Positions 8,278 to 16,780 of a stretch of 53,147 bases of DNA are shown one piece after another. A program made the position numbers and the translations under genes. The notes under the pieces are model-generated. The model saw only the letters and a program-made list of their open reading frames with translations. It searched no databases and was not told the DNA's origin. The stretch lies in contig JAJZNS010000064.1 in the NCBI GenBank assembly GCA_021811635.1, forward strand, positions 1 through 53,147, given 5' to 3'. This stretch comes from Thermoplasmata archaeon (GTDB lineage Archaea; Thermoplasmatota; Thermoplasmata; Thermoplasmatales; Thermoplasmataceae). Position 1 is the stretch's first letter. Each line of letters opens with the position of its first letter.

Positions 8278-9180
8278 TCAATTCGCCCTTGTTTTAAGAG
8301 GTTCTATTCTTCCCATCAGCTTTTTCATAACTTCGCTCCTTTTCTCGTCCGGTGAAGAGGTCTTAAATTCTGCATCCACGGTTATCACATAGGTGTTCAG
8401 AGTTGTCTCGTCAATGAGAATTTTCGGCTTACCTTTTGCGCCGTCAATATTTGAAATTTCCTCCACCAAGGTCGGCTCCAATGTCTGAAATATTATATTC
8501 TTTGGGATCTCATACCTTGCCCTGACAGTGTGAATCTGGGTCATTTTCTCTATGGCTCCCTGAACAATTATAGAATTTGGTATCTTGATTTCCTTGCCGG
8601 AACGATCCTTTATGTTGGTATAGAGGAGATCTATCCTGCTCACCCTTCCGCTGTATGACGGCCTTATCTCATCCCTTGAAAAGTACTTTGGAGGATAACT
8701 TGAAAGCATCATTCCGAACTGCCATGTGTTTATGGCGATCTCGTCACCTTCAACGAATGGTTTTGCGAATACTATCATAAGTCCGCCGAAAACATTGCTG
8801 AGGACATTCTGCGAAGCCAGTCCCAGTATGAGCGACACGAAAGTGCTTCCCAGAATTATAGAGGAAACATCGATCCCAAGCGATGCGAATACAGCCAGCG
8901 ACATTATAAAATACCCTATCAGAGAAATGATGAATACCAGTGGCCGGAATCTGGCTGGAGAAACATATTTTGAAAAGTAACTCTCGAGACCTTTTACAAT
9001 GATCCTTATGATTACAAAAATGAAGAGCGCAATCACCCCAGCGTAAATGAAACGCTCAAAGTTCCCTGGTACTATATCAAGGTAAATATTCATTACATAG
9101 AGTCCGATAAAGACGGCTGCAAGGGCTATAATGACGAGCGTTACTGAAAGAATTGATCTCCTAATGCGGTCACCGTCCAT
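8278..9180 (-). CDS. MscS-family mechanosensitive ion channel
   Basis: This small-conductance channel would open under membrane tension to release solutes during osmotic downshock. There are N-terminal helices (about 10-32, 42-62, 78-100), then the pore-lining segment with the family motif LGLASQNVLSNVFGG, followed by the beta-domain opening ...IVFAKPFVEGDEI, which is the most conserved part of MscS. The C-terminal half is the soluble alpha/beta domain. A 30-residue insert after GDEIAINTW distinguishes it from E. coli MscS. A TATA-like TTTTATAAA at about 9201-9210 predicts a leaderless transcript from the ATG at 9180. Confidence 0.93.
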   Translation of the reverse strand: MDGDRIRRSILSVTLVIIALAAVFIGLYVMNIYLDIVPGNFERFIYAGVIALFIFVIIRIIVKGLESYFSKYVSPARFRPLVFIISLIGYFIMSLAVFASLGIDVSSIILGSTFVSLILGLASQNVLSNVFGGLMIVFAKPFVEGDEIAINTWQFGMMLSSYPPKYFSRDEIRPSYSGRVSRIDLLYTNIKDRSGKEIKIPNSIIVQGAIEKMTQIHTVRARYEIPKNIIFQTLEPTLVEEISNIDGAKGKPKILIDETTLNTYVITVDAEFKTSSPDEKRSEVMKKLMGRIEPLKTRAN

Positions 9181-9929
9181 AGATCATCATTAACTGTTTC
9201 TTTATAAAAGATTTTAAAAATTACCAACATTGAGAGCAAAATAAAGCAATTCGAACCTAGGTAGCCCTCTGCCAGGTTTTCTGCGGCTCCAACCGTCCAT
9301 TGCTGAGATCGAATAAATATCTGTAGGCAGATCTGAATGTATCCGCCAGTAGATACTGGAAGATGCAGGCGAATTTTGAGGAAGGGGAGCTTTAGTTCTT
9401 GCTCATCCTGAAAACTGCTGCCTTTAGCAAACTTATAGAGGCTATTTAGTCAGCAACCTTCCGAACAAACATAATCGGGAAGCATGATCCATTCCTAATG
9501 TTGCCTCTCCCTATAGCCGCTTATTGCTTAAAAATTGCAGGAAATACAATGTCCAACTCCAAAAATATGCCTCTCATAAATTCCTTCACGAATTTACATA
9601 TACAGAAAGCCACCGCTTTATTGCTGCAATTTAATCTTCACGCTGGCTAACCCATTAAAGTTGGGGTTGGTAAGAACAGGGAGATTTATCTGGTTGCATA
9701 AAAATCGACAGGTGTAAAGTACGAGATTGAAGTCAAGACTGACTAACTTGAAAATATAACCCATTCATTTGATGAATAAATAATATGGGTGAAATATGTT
9801 TGTGAAGGAGCCAAATAACCAGACTGAATGTGCGTTGCATCAATTCATAACTTCAGCTTCACATATAAAAAAATTAGTAAATCTGACTACAAAATAGTTT
9901 TAATACTTATAGCTTTTTGACTTTAATAA
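9181..9929. other. Intergenic region upstream of tes with nested inverted repeats
   Basis: About 750 nt with no supportable gene between divergently oriented genes. A nested inverted repeat lies at 9759-9790: outer arms ACCCAT (9759-9764) and ATGGGT (9785-9790) enclose ATTCAT-TTG-ATGAAT (9763-9777). Near the right edge a TATA-like TTTTAATAC (about 9897-9905) serves the radical SAM gene at 9930. Confidence 0.4.
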
Positions 9930-11765
9930 ATGGTGATTCCAAAAATGATAGTTGCAGAAGAAATAAACAGATTCCCGGAAATTAGATTTGCGACGGACTT
10001 TGAAATCAGCAAAAATGCTCCTTTCAAGACCGTAGATGAGTTTGTCAAGGCACTTGGCCACCTGATCAATGATGATATGCTGGTTCTTAGGGTTACAGAG
10101 AGTCTGTGTCCGCTTTGCGCCGATGAGGAAAAATGGGATCAGATGAGAATCGCCGCGATCGTCTATGAGAATGCAGGAGAAGTAAGGCTCATCAAGGAAT
10201 GTCCAGAACACGGGATCACCAAGGAGAAATACTGGGAAGATTACGACATGTACATGGAAGCGAAGCAGTGGCAGGACAGGGGTGTCAGAATCCTCAACCC
10301 CAATGTGGCGCTTCTTGAAGAAAAGATTGTGTGCCCAACCCATTGCGGTCTATGTGTCAAACACAAATCTCACACCGGACTCGGGAATGTTGTTGTCACC
10401 AACAGGTGTGACCTGTCATGCTGGTACTGCTTCTTCTATGCTAAGGAAAATGAACCTATCTACGAGCCATCCCAGGACCAGGTCAGGATGATGCTCCGTA
10501 GGATGAGAAACGAAAAACCGGTAGGGGCGAACGCAGTTCAAATTACTGGCGGGGAGCCAACAATCAGGGATGACATAATCGACATAATAAAGATAGCCAG
10601 AGAAGAGGGATATGAACACATCCAGCTGAACACCAACAGCATCAGGGCAGCATTCGACCCAGACTTCCCAAAACAGGTAAGGGCTGCGGGTTCAAATGTG
10701 ATTTACACGAGCTTTGATGGTCCGACCCCGAGATCCAATCCAAAGAATTTCTGGGAAATTCCAGCTGCGCTTGAGAATTATAAAAAAGCGCCTCTCGGTG
10801 TGGTACTTGTACCTACAGTCATTGGTGGTGTAAACGACCATTATCTGGGGGACATAATCAAGTTTGGGCTTTCGAACATTGACGCAGTAAGAGCTGTGAA
10901 CTTCCAGCCAGTAAGTCTGGTCGGGAGAATGCCTGACAGGATGAGGGAAAAGCAAAGAGTGACTATCCCAGGCTGCATCAAGAAGATTGAGCAGCAGACC
11001 GATGGAATGATCGGCAGGGAGGACTTCTTTACAGTTCCATCAACAACAAAGGTCTCTAACTTCGTTGAGGCCCTGAAGGGAAAGGACACCTACAAGCTGT
11101 CCATTCACTTTGCGTGCGGTATGGGAACCTACATCTTCAAGGACGATGAAAAGATCATTCCAATCACAAGATTCATCGACGTCCGCGGGATGTTTGAGTA
11201 CATAGGAGAGCTTGGGGATGAGATCAAGACCTCTTCGTTCAAGAGATTAAAGAAAGTAGAGTCCACTTCCAAACTGCTGTTGAGCCTGAGGAAGTTCGTT
11301 GACTATGAGAAGGCCCCGAAAGACTTCAAGTTGAAGGACATGGTCTACAACGCCTTTACTGAAGGGGATTACCATGGCCTGAAAGCTTTCCACTACAAGA
11401 GTATGTTCATAGGATTCATGCATTTCATGGACCCATACACGTATGATGTTGACAGGGTCGAGAGATGCGATATCCACTATGCCATGCCTGATGGCAGAGT
11501 AGTGCCTTTCTGCGCCTTCAATGTCATCCCGGAACTTTACAGGGATGCAACCCAGAGGAAATACTCAATTCCAGCGAAGCTCTACGAGGAGAAGACAGGA
11601 AAGATACTCAAGAAGGAGAAGTACTTCAGGGAGTACAGCATGGAAGACAAGAAGAGAATCATCTCTTTCTATGAAAACAGCATAGGCAGGAAACTCACAG
11701 AGAGCGAAATAGGGCTGAACCTTGAAGAGTCCATTCCGGTTATATCCTCGCAGAGACCGGAGTAA
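9930..11765 (+). CDS. tes: Radical SAM tetraether lipid synthase (Tes/MJ0619 family)
   Basis: Members of this family join two archaeol-type lipid tails by radical chemistry, making the tetraether core lipids that span archaeal membranes. Tetraethers are the dominant membrane lipids of Thermoplasmata, which fits. The iron-binding cysteines are visible: an N-terminal CPLC (60-63) with C91, CPTHCGLC (135-142), then the radical SAM triad C160-x3-C164-x2-C167, and the SAM-contact motif GGEPT (207-211). The length of 611 residues and the C-terminal segment with further cysteines match the MJ0619 type rather than ordinary 350-residue radical SAM proteins. The TATA position supports the ATG at 9930. 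A T-rich run follows the stop. Confidence 0.85.
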   Translation: MVIPKMIVAEEINRFPEIRFATDFEISKNAPFKTVDEFVKALGHLINDDMLVLRVTESLCPLCADEEKWDQMRIAAIVYENAGEVRLIKECPEHGITKEKYWEDYDMYMEAKQWQDRGVRILNPNVALLEEKIVCPTHCGLCVKHKSHTGLGNVVVTNRCDLSCWYCFFYAKENEPIYEPSQDQVRMMLRRMRNEKPVGANAVQITGGEPTIRDDIIDIIKIAREEGYEHIQLNTNSIRAAFDPDFPKQVRAAGSNVIYTSFDGPTPRSNPKNFWEIPAALENYKKAPLGVVLVPTVIGGVNDHYLGDIIKFGLSNIDAVRAVNFQPVSLVGRMPDRMREKQRVTIPGCIKKIEQQTDGMIGREDFFTVPSTTKVSNFVEALKGKDTYKLSIHFACGMGTYIFKDDEKIIPITRFIDVRGMFEYIGELGDEIKTSSFKRLKKVESTSKLLLSLRKFVDYEKAPKDFKLKDMVYNAFTEGDYHGLKAFHYKSMFIGFMHFMDPYTYDVDRVERCDIHYAMPDGRVVPFCAFNVIPELYRDATQRKYSIPAKLYEEKTGKILKKEKYFREYSMEDKKRIISFYENSIGRKLTESEIGLNLEESIPVISSQRPE

Positions 11766-11800
11766 CCATTTTTTTACTTAACTTTTATACCATTTATTGA
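11766..11800 (+). terminator. T-rich transcript end after tes
   Basis: Immediately after the stop codon there is a run of seven T, then further T-rich stretches (ACTTAACTTTTAT). Such runs act as terminators in archaea without a hairpin. Confidence 0.4.
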
Positions 11801-11879
11801 TTAATTTCCTTCAATTTGGCCTCTATGGCTATATATTTTCAAAGTCCTTATTGTCAGGGCACGTATTACGTTACAGATC

Positions 11880-12305
11880 ATGAGGGGAATAGACTGCGGA
11901 AGTCACATAAAATTGCTTGATCATACTGGAGACGCCGCATTTCTTGTAACAGCAGATACCCGTGAGGATCTTTTGAAACACTCCGTCATCGCATTGATGT
12001 GTTTGATGGGGATCAGGCGGGGTGGTAAAACAAAGTTCCTTGAAAAGGTTACCCTGAATGGTCCAAAATTTGAAGAGAATATTATCAGCGTTCTTAACAG
12101 GATACTCGTGATACTTGAGATTGATTCCATCGCGGCTGTTGAAACCAGGAATGTCTCGGTCAAAGACAACGCGATTTCGCTGGAATTATTCGGTCGCAGG
12201 ATCAGGCCAGTAAGCATTAAAGGGGAAGTGATCAAGGCTGTGACCTATCATGACCTGAATTATTCCGAAAATCCATACTCTATCAGAATAACAGTAGACC
12301 TGTAA
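11880..12305 (+). CDS. Archease (RtcB ligase cofactor)
   Basis: Archease activates the tRNA-splicing ligase RtcB by speeding its guanylylation and allowing several turnovers. The protein is 141 residues, the usual family size. The N-terminal D-H-T-G-D-A segment (about 14-19) and the C-terminal I-K-A-V-T-Y-H-D-L and I-T-V-D-L segments are the conserved metal-binding and interface parts. No rtcB gene lies in this window. The next gene (pdaD) starts 44 nt downstream on the same strand and has its own TATA-like box. Two TATA candidates upstream leave the transcription start uncertain. Confidence 0.88.
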   Translation: MRGIDCGSHIKLLDHTGDAAFLVTADTREDLLKHSVIALMCLMGIRRGGKTKFLEKVTLNGPKFEENIISVLNRILVILEIDSIAAVETRNVSVKDNAISLELFGRRIRPVSIKGEVIKAVTYHDLNYSENPYSIRITVDL

Positions 12306-12349
12306 GCAGAGTCAGGAAATTTATTATTTCACGACACATTCACCCGATA

Positions 12350-12898
12350 ATGCCATCGATGGTTCCCAGCAGGATATTCTTTACGCGCGGTGTTGGAAGG
12401 GGAGAATCACAGCTAACGTCCTTCGAGAACGCGCTCAGGGACGCCCACATTGCCCAGTATAACCTGGTCAGCATCAGTTCAATATTTCCTCCGAACTGCG
12501 AAGTCACATCCGTACAGGAAGGGCTGAAGAGCCTCGGAGACGGGCAGATAATATTCACAGTTCTTGCACGGAATTCATCAGACGAGTTGAACCGTATGGT
12601 CTCCTCTGCCATCGGATATGCCATCCCAAAGGACAGGAACAGGTGGGGTTACTTGAGCGAACATCACAGCTTTGGCCAGACTGAAAAAGTTGCGGGGTTT
12701 TTTGCAGAGAAGCTCGCAGCAGAAATGCTCGCGAGCACCATGGGACTGCAGGAGGAACTCAAATGGGACGAGGAAAGAAACGAGTACGTGCTGAGTGATA
12801 AGATTCTCACGACAAAGAACATATGTGCCACCGGAGTAGTGCTGAAAGCCGGTGAATGGACCACAACCATAGCTGCTGCAGTCCTGATTGTCCAATGA
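12350..12898 (+). CDS. pdaD: Pyruvoyl-dependent arginine decarboxylase
   Basis: This enzyme converts L-arginine to agmatine, a precursor of polyamines and of the agmatidine modification in archaeal tRNA-Ile2. It is made as a proenzyme that cleaves itself at a Ser-Ser bond, the second Ser becoming the pyruvoyl group. The cleavage motif SISSIFPP (41-48) is visible with Ser43-Ser44. The N-terminal [13 protein letters not shown] and the C-terminal [13 protein letters not shown] segments are also family hallmarks. The length of 182 residues is typical. A TATA-like TTTATTATT at about 12318-12326 makes a leaderless transcript from the ATG likely. leuS follows after 6 nt. Confidence 0.94.
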   Translation: MPSMVPSRIFFTRGVGRGESQLTSFENALRDAHIAQYNLVSISSIFPPNCEVTSVQEGLKSLGDGQIIFTVLARNSSDELNRMVSSAIGYAIPKDRNRWGYLSEHHSFGQTEKVAGFFAEKLAAEMLASTMGLQEELKWDEERNEYVLSDKILTTKNICATGVVLKAGEWTTTIAAAVLIVQ

Positions 12899-12904
12899 AT
12901 ATTT

Positions 12905-15652
12905 ATGGAAAATAAAGTGGAAGAGGAAATTACAGAGAAGTGGGCTGAGGCTAAGATATTTGAGCCTTCGACAAAAGGTAAGTCAAAAAAATTCCTCATC
13001 ACCGTACCGTATCCATATGTGAACGGTTCCCTGCATGTGGGTCATGGAAAGACGTACACGGTAACAGACATAATTGCCCGATACCGCAGGATAACAGGAT
13101 ACAATGTCCTTTATCCTATGGCATTCCACCAGAGCGGAACACCGTTAATAGCCTATTCCAGAAGGATCAAGTCCCGGGAACCGGCAATAATGAAAACATA
13201 TAGGGATTATCTGAGTACATACATTCGGGATAGCGAAGAGATAGAGAGAAAGCTGAAGGAATTCGAGGATCCGCAAAAGATAGCCGATTATTTTGCAAAC
13301 AAGATCAGCAAGGATTTCATGAGAATGGGCTATTCAATAGACTGGAGCAGGAGCTTTGCAAGCGGGGAACCGGTCTATCAGGATTTTGTGGAATGGCAGT
13401 TCCTCAAGCTGATGGATAAGGGGCTGATAGTCCAGAAGGATTATCCAATACTGTATTCAATTGAGGACGGAAACGCGGTGGGCGAGGATGATATCAAGGA
13501 CGGCGACACTGACAAGGTTACCATTGACGAATATACAGGTCTCATCTTCAGGGGAAAGGATTACTCCCTGATAGCAGCAACTGTCAGGCCTGAGACACTC
13601 TATGGCGTTACCAACCTCTGGATTTCCCCGAGTGCGAAGTATCTGTCATTCAATTATGGTCCAGATAAATTTGTTGTTTCTTCCGCCGCCATTGATAAGC
13701 TGGCGCTGCAGCTTAAGGGGATAAAACCAATGGAAGAGGTGCCACCTGAAGATATCTGTTCCCAGTTGTTTGAGGCACCAATAGTCAGGCGGAAGGTGAA
13801 AGTAATCAGGTCAGAAATAGTAGATCCTGAAATTGGCACCGGCATAGTGTTTTCCGTACCGGGTCATGCAATAACGGACTATGTCGCTGCTATCGGAAAT
13901 CCTGAGATTATACCCATAAAGATTATAGACATGCCGCCGGACAGTAAGGCTACCGTTGAAAAAATTGCTTCTGAATACGGGATCAATTCAGTCAAACAGG
14001 AAAAAGAACTTGATGAAGCCACCAGGATTCTGTACAGGGAGGAGTATTATTTCGGGAAAATGAACACCGAAAACGGCAGATTCTCTGGGATGACAGTAAA
14101 GGAAGCAAGGGAAGCCATCATATCTGAACTGAACCTTGGCAAAGATGCAATCAGGATCTACGAGACTAGCAGAAGGGCTGTAACAAGGAGTGAATCCAGA
14201 GTGGTGGTTGCTGTGCTTCCTGGACAGTGGTTTATAGATTACTCCTCAAGATGGTGGAAGGAGACCGGCCACAGGCTGGTGGATTCCATAGAATTCTATC
14301 CGGCCGCATTGAAGAAGAATATGCATGACACCATAGACTGGCTCAGGGAACGCCCTTGCGCAAGGAGGAGGGGGCTTGGAACCAGATTGCCTTTTGACAG
14401 GGAGTGGTTGATAGAATCCCTTTCAGACTCCACAATATACACCGTTCTCTATACCGTTATCAACGAATTGAGGGAAATTAGGGAAGAGGCAGGTAAGGTT
14501 GATCCGGAGATCCTGGATTACATAATGCTGGACAGCGACATTGATCTCAGGGGAAAGTATGGGGAAAAAGTCCAGAAACTTGCATCACGCGCAAAGAAGA
14601 ACAAGCAATATTGGTATCCGGTGGACCTCAGGGTCACTGCCACTCCACATTTCTCCAACCACCTTGCATTCTTCATCATGCACCATTGTGCAATTTTTCC
14701 CGAGAAATACTGGCCAGAATCCTTGATGGTGCTAGGCCTGGTTGTTTCCACCGGGGCAAAGATCGGAAAGAGCAAGGGAAATGCAGTATCTCTCTACAAC
14801 ACCGCGAGGCAGCATTCAGCAGATGTATACAGGCTTGCAATTGCTGCAGCGGCTGATCCAACGTCGGAACTGGAGTGGTCCGAGGATGAACTCGAGACGT
14901 TTGAGGGCAAATATGCAACATTCAGGAGGATCTTGGACTCCATTGGGAGGGATTATCCGGATCTCTCTGGAGGCGAAATCTGGATAATCTCGTCTTTCAG
15001 GACACGACTGGCAAGGTTCATGGACTTCATGGAAAAAAACGATATCAGAAATGCCACGGTCTCGATCTTTTACGAGGTGCTCAACGATCTCAGAGAGGCA
15101 GAAAAAATGGGCGTCAGCCAGGATCGTGGGGCGTGCTTCATAGTAAGGGATTGGCTAATCGCACTTTCTGCAATAATTCCGTACGCCTCTGAATTCTACT
15201 GGAGGAATCTAGGATACGAAGGTTTCTCATCTGCCCAGAGACTTGAAATGCCCACCATTACAGATGCAGATTCACGCGTGGTGGAATGGAAAGCCTTTGC
15301 TGATAAAGTAATTGGAGACATAAGAGAAATAATCGCTGCAACGCAGATAAGACCAAGAGAAGTAGAAATCATGGTGGCAGGCGAGAACCAGATCAGGGTC
15401 GCGAAGCAGGTTATGGAGAGGAGGCTTGCAGAACTGGATCAGGAATACAGGGGGCTCATCCCCCAGGTTGAGAAGGCCAGGAAGTACATCGATCTAAGGG
15501 GACTGGATGAATATTCCGCTCTCACGGCCTTTTCCCCCTACATATCAGAATCCATCGGCAAGCCCATAGGGATTGGAATTTCATCCATCAATACCCATGG
15601 GAAGAACGCCTGGCCCGGGAGGCCCCTTATCAACATTGTGCCTGAGAAATAG
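12905..15652 (+). CDS. leuS: Leucyl-tRNA synthetase (archaeal type)
   Basis: This enzyme charges tRNA-Leu with leucine in the cytoplasm. It is a class I synthetase with the HIGH-like motif HVGHGKT (44-50) and the KMSKS counterpart KIGKS (about 619-623), next to G-N-A-V-S. The editing domain is inserted between about 150 and 400. The 915-residue length and the R-P-C-A-R-R-R-G-L-G-T segment are characteristic of the archaeal/eukaryotic form. It begins 6 nt after pdaD, so the two are likely co-transcribed. The second and third positions of KMSKS are replaced by I and G, as occurs in some class I enzymes. Confidence 0.97.
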   Translation: MENKVEEEITEKWAEAKIFEPSTKGKSKKFLITVPYPYVNGSLHVGHGKTYTVTDIIARYRRITGYNVLYPMAFHQSGTPLIAYSRRIKSREPAIMKTYRDYLSTYIRDSEEIERKLKEFEDPQKIADYFANKISKDFMRMGYSIDWSRSFASGEPVYQDFVEWQFLKLMDKGLIVQKDYPILYSIEDGNAVGEDDIKDGDTDKVTIDEYTGLIFRGKDYSLIAATVRPETLYGVTNLWISPSAKYLSFNYGPDKFVVSSAAIDKLALQLKGIKPMEEVPPEDICSQLFEAPIVRRKVKVIRSEIVDPEIGTGIVFSVPGHAITDYVAAIGNPEIIPIKIIDMPPDSKATVEKIASEYGINSVKQEKELDEATRILYREEYYFGKMNTENGRFSGMTVKEAREAIISELNLGKDAIRIYETSRRAVTRSESRVVVAVLPGQWFIDYSSRWWKETGHRLVDSIEFYPAALKKNMHDTIDWLRERPCARRRGLGTRLPFDREWLIESLSDSTIYTVLYTVINELREIREEAGKVDPEILDYIMLDSDIDLRGKYGEKVQKLASRAKKNKQYWYPVDLRVTATPHFSNHLAFFIMHHCAIFPEKYWPESLMVLGLVVSTGAKIGKSKGNAVSLYNTARQHSADVYRLAIAAAADPTSELEWSEDELETFEGKYATFRRILDSIGRDYPDLSGGEIWIISSFRTRLARFMDFMEKNDIRNATVSIFYEVLNDLREAEKMGVSQDRGACFIVRDWLIALSAIIPYASEFYWRNLGYEGFSSAQRLEMPTITDADSRVVEWKAFADKVIGDIREIIAATQIRPREVEIMVAGENQIRVAKQVMERRLAELDQEYRGLIPQVEKARKYIDLRGLDEYSALTAFSPYISESIGKPIGIGISSINTHGKNAWPGRPLINIVPEK

Positions 15653-15862
15653 CCAAAGCCTTAAGTCCCGATTCTTTTTCGCAGGTCATACTTCATCATT
15701 ACTCTGTTCACAGGATGCTGTCCTGTAAAGAACAAAAATCACTGAGAGTACCTTGCCTCTTGAATGTGGGTACTTATTCTTTTAGCAATCTAACGGCGGG
15801 TCGCTGAGCCATGTGAAAATAAATCTTATCAGACAGGACCAAAAAAGTGAATCGCACCGCAG

Positions 15863-16624
15863 TCACCTTTCGTTAAGATGATACACCTTCTTGTAAAGGT
15901 CTTCGTAAAATCTCTCGTAAAGAATCGCAGAAATCATCCTTTCGCGGATTGCAGCCTGTTTTGATCCTGAAACCAGCGGGGTGAATTCCACGCCTTCGTA
16001 AACTATATCCTCCAAGACAAGAGGCTCGGCAGGCGCCACCATCCTCCTTTCAATTTTCTGGCCAAAAGGGTCAATTTCAGTATCAGGGTTTGCAAGTGCA
16101 TAACCGATAATCGATCTCAGTTGCTGCCATACGAAGCTCTTGCCGTAAAAAACCGCCTTCGCTCCTCCGCTTTCTTCCGTGTAGTCAATTCTGTCTATCG
16201 TCCGGATGGAATTTCTCTGATCCTTTCTGCAGAACTGCCTGAAATCATGCCTTCCCACGAACTTCTGTAACTTATTCCTCAAATTCTCAGGGGGATTCCT
16301 TATGAAATAGGAATATTTCTTCTGGACGCAATGCCTTGGATTGAAGCCTTCATCGACCATAGCATAGGAATGGAATACCATATCCGAAATTCTCGAATTG
16401 AGGATTCCGAGTACTTTGTCAGGCCTCTCATCGGTGGTGATCATTACCACGTTCCCAAGAGCGGAAACATTTCTATCCGTTCTGGCCGCAGATTTAATCT
16501 GCCTGGCAATCCCGGTTTCATTCAGTACAGACAGTATCGCCCCTTCGATACTGTTGCTGCCGTTGCCCCTCTGGTAGCCACTGAACCTGGTGCCGTCGTA
16601 CGCGAATTTGATGAGGAGATTCAC
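15863..16624 (-). CDS. truA: tRNA pseudouridine synthase A
   Basis: TruA converts uridines at positions 38-40 in the tRNA anticodon arm to pseudouridine. The catalytic aspartate is in S-A-A-R-T-D-R-N-V-S-A-L (Asp50), and the N-terminal F-A-Y-D-G-T-R-F-S-G-Y-Q is diagnostic. The F-x-G-x-H-D-F-R-Q-F-C segment and the C-terminal S-F-V-W-Q-Q-L-R-S-I-I-G are also conserved. The length of 253 residues is normal. The start is GTG at 16622-16624, supported by a TATA-like TTTTATCT about 24 nt upstream, so the message is leaderless. It faces leuS convergently across a 210-nt gap. Confidence 0.94.
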   Translation of the reverse strand: MNLLIKFAYDGTRFSGYQRGNGSNSIEGAILSVLNETGIARQIKSAARTDRNVSALGNVVMITTDERPDKVLGILNSRISDMVFHSYAMVDEGFNPRHCVQKKYSYFIRNPPENLRNKLQKFVGRHDFRQFCRKDQRNSIRTIDRIDYTEESGGAKAVFYGKSFVWQQLRSIIGYALANPDTEIDPFGQKIERRMVAPAEPLVLEDIVYEGVEFTPLVSGSKQAAIRERMISAILYERFYEDLYKKVYHLNER

Positions 16625-16780
16625 GTTTAAGGATATTGAAGGGAGATAAAACCGCGATGCTTACCGGATAAATTCCAATGGAATCCACTCTCCTGGCGAA
16701 TACGCTGCTGCACCACAATTTTTTATGTGGCACCCTGGTTTTCAGGCATGGCTGATTAGCCAGGGTGAAATCCTGCATGT

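Noticed and set aside
8173..8355. 60-codon plus-strand frame
   Set aside because: Overlaps the end of the MscS gene and shows no conserved segment.
9900..10343. 147-codon minus-strand frame
   Set aside because: It is antisense to the start of the radical SAM gene, which has clear cysteine motifs.
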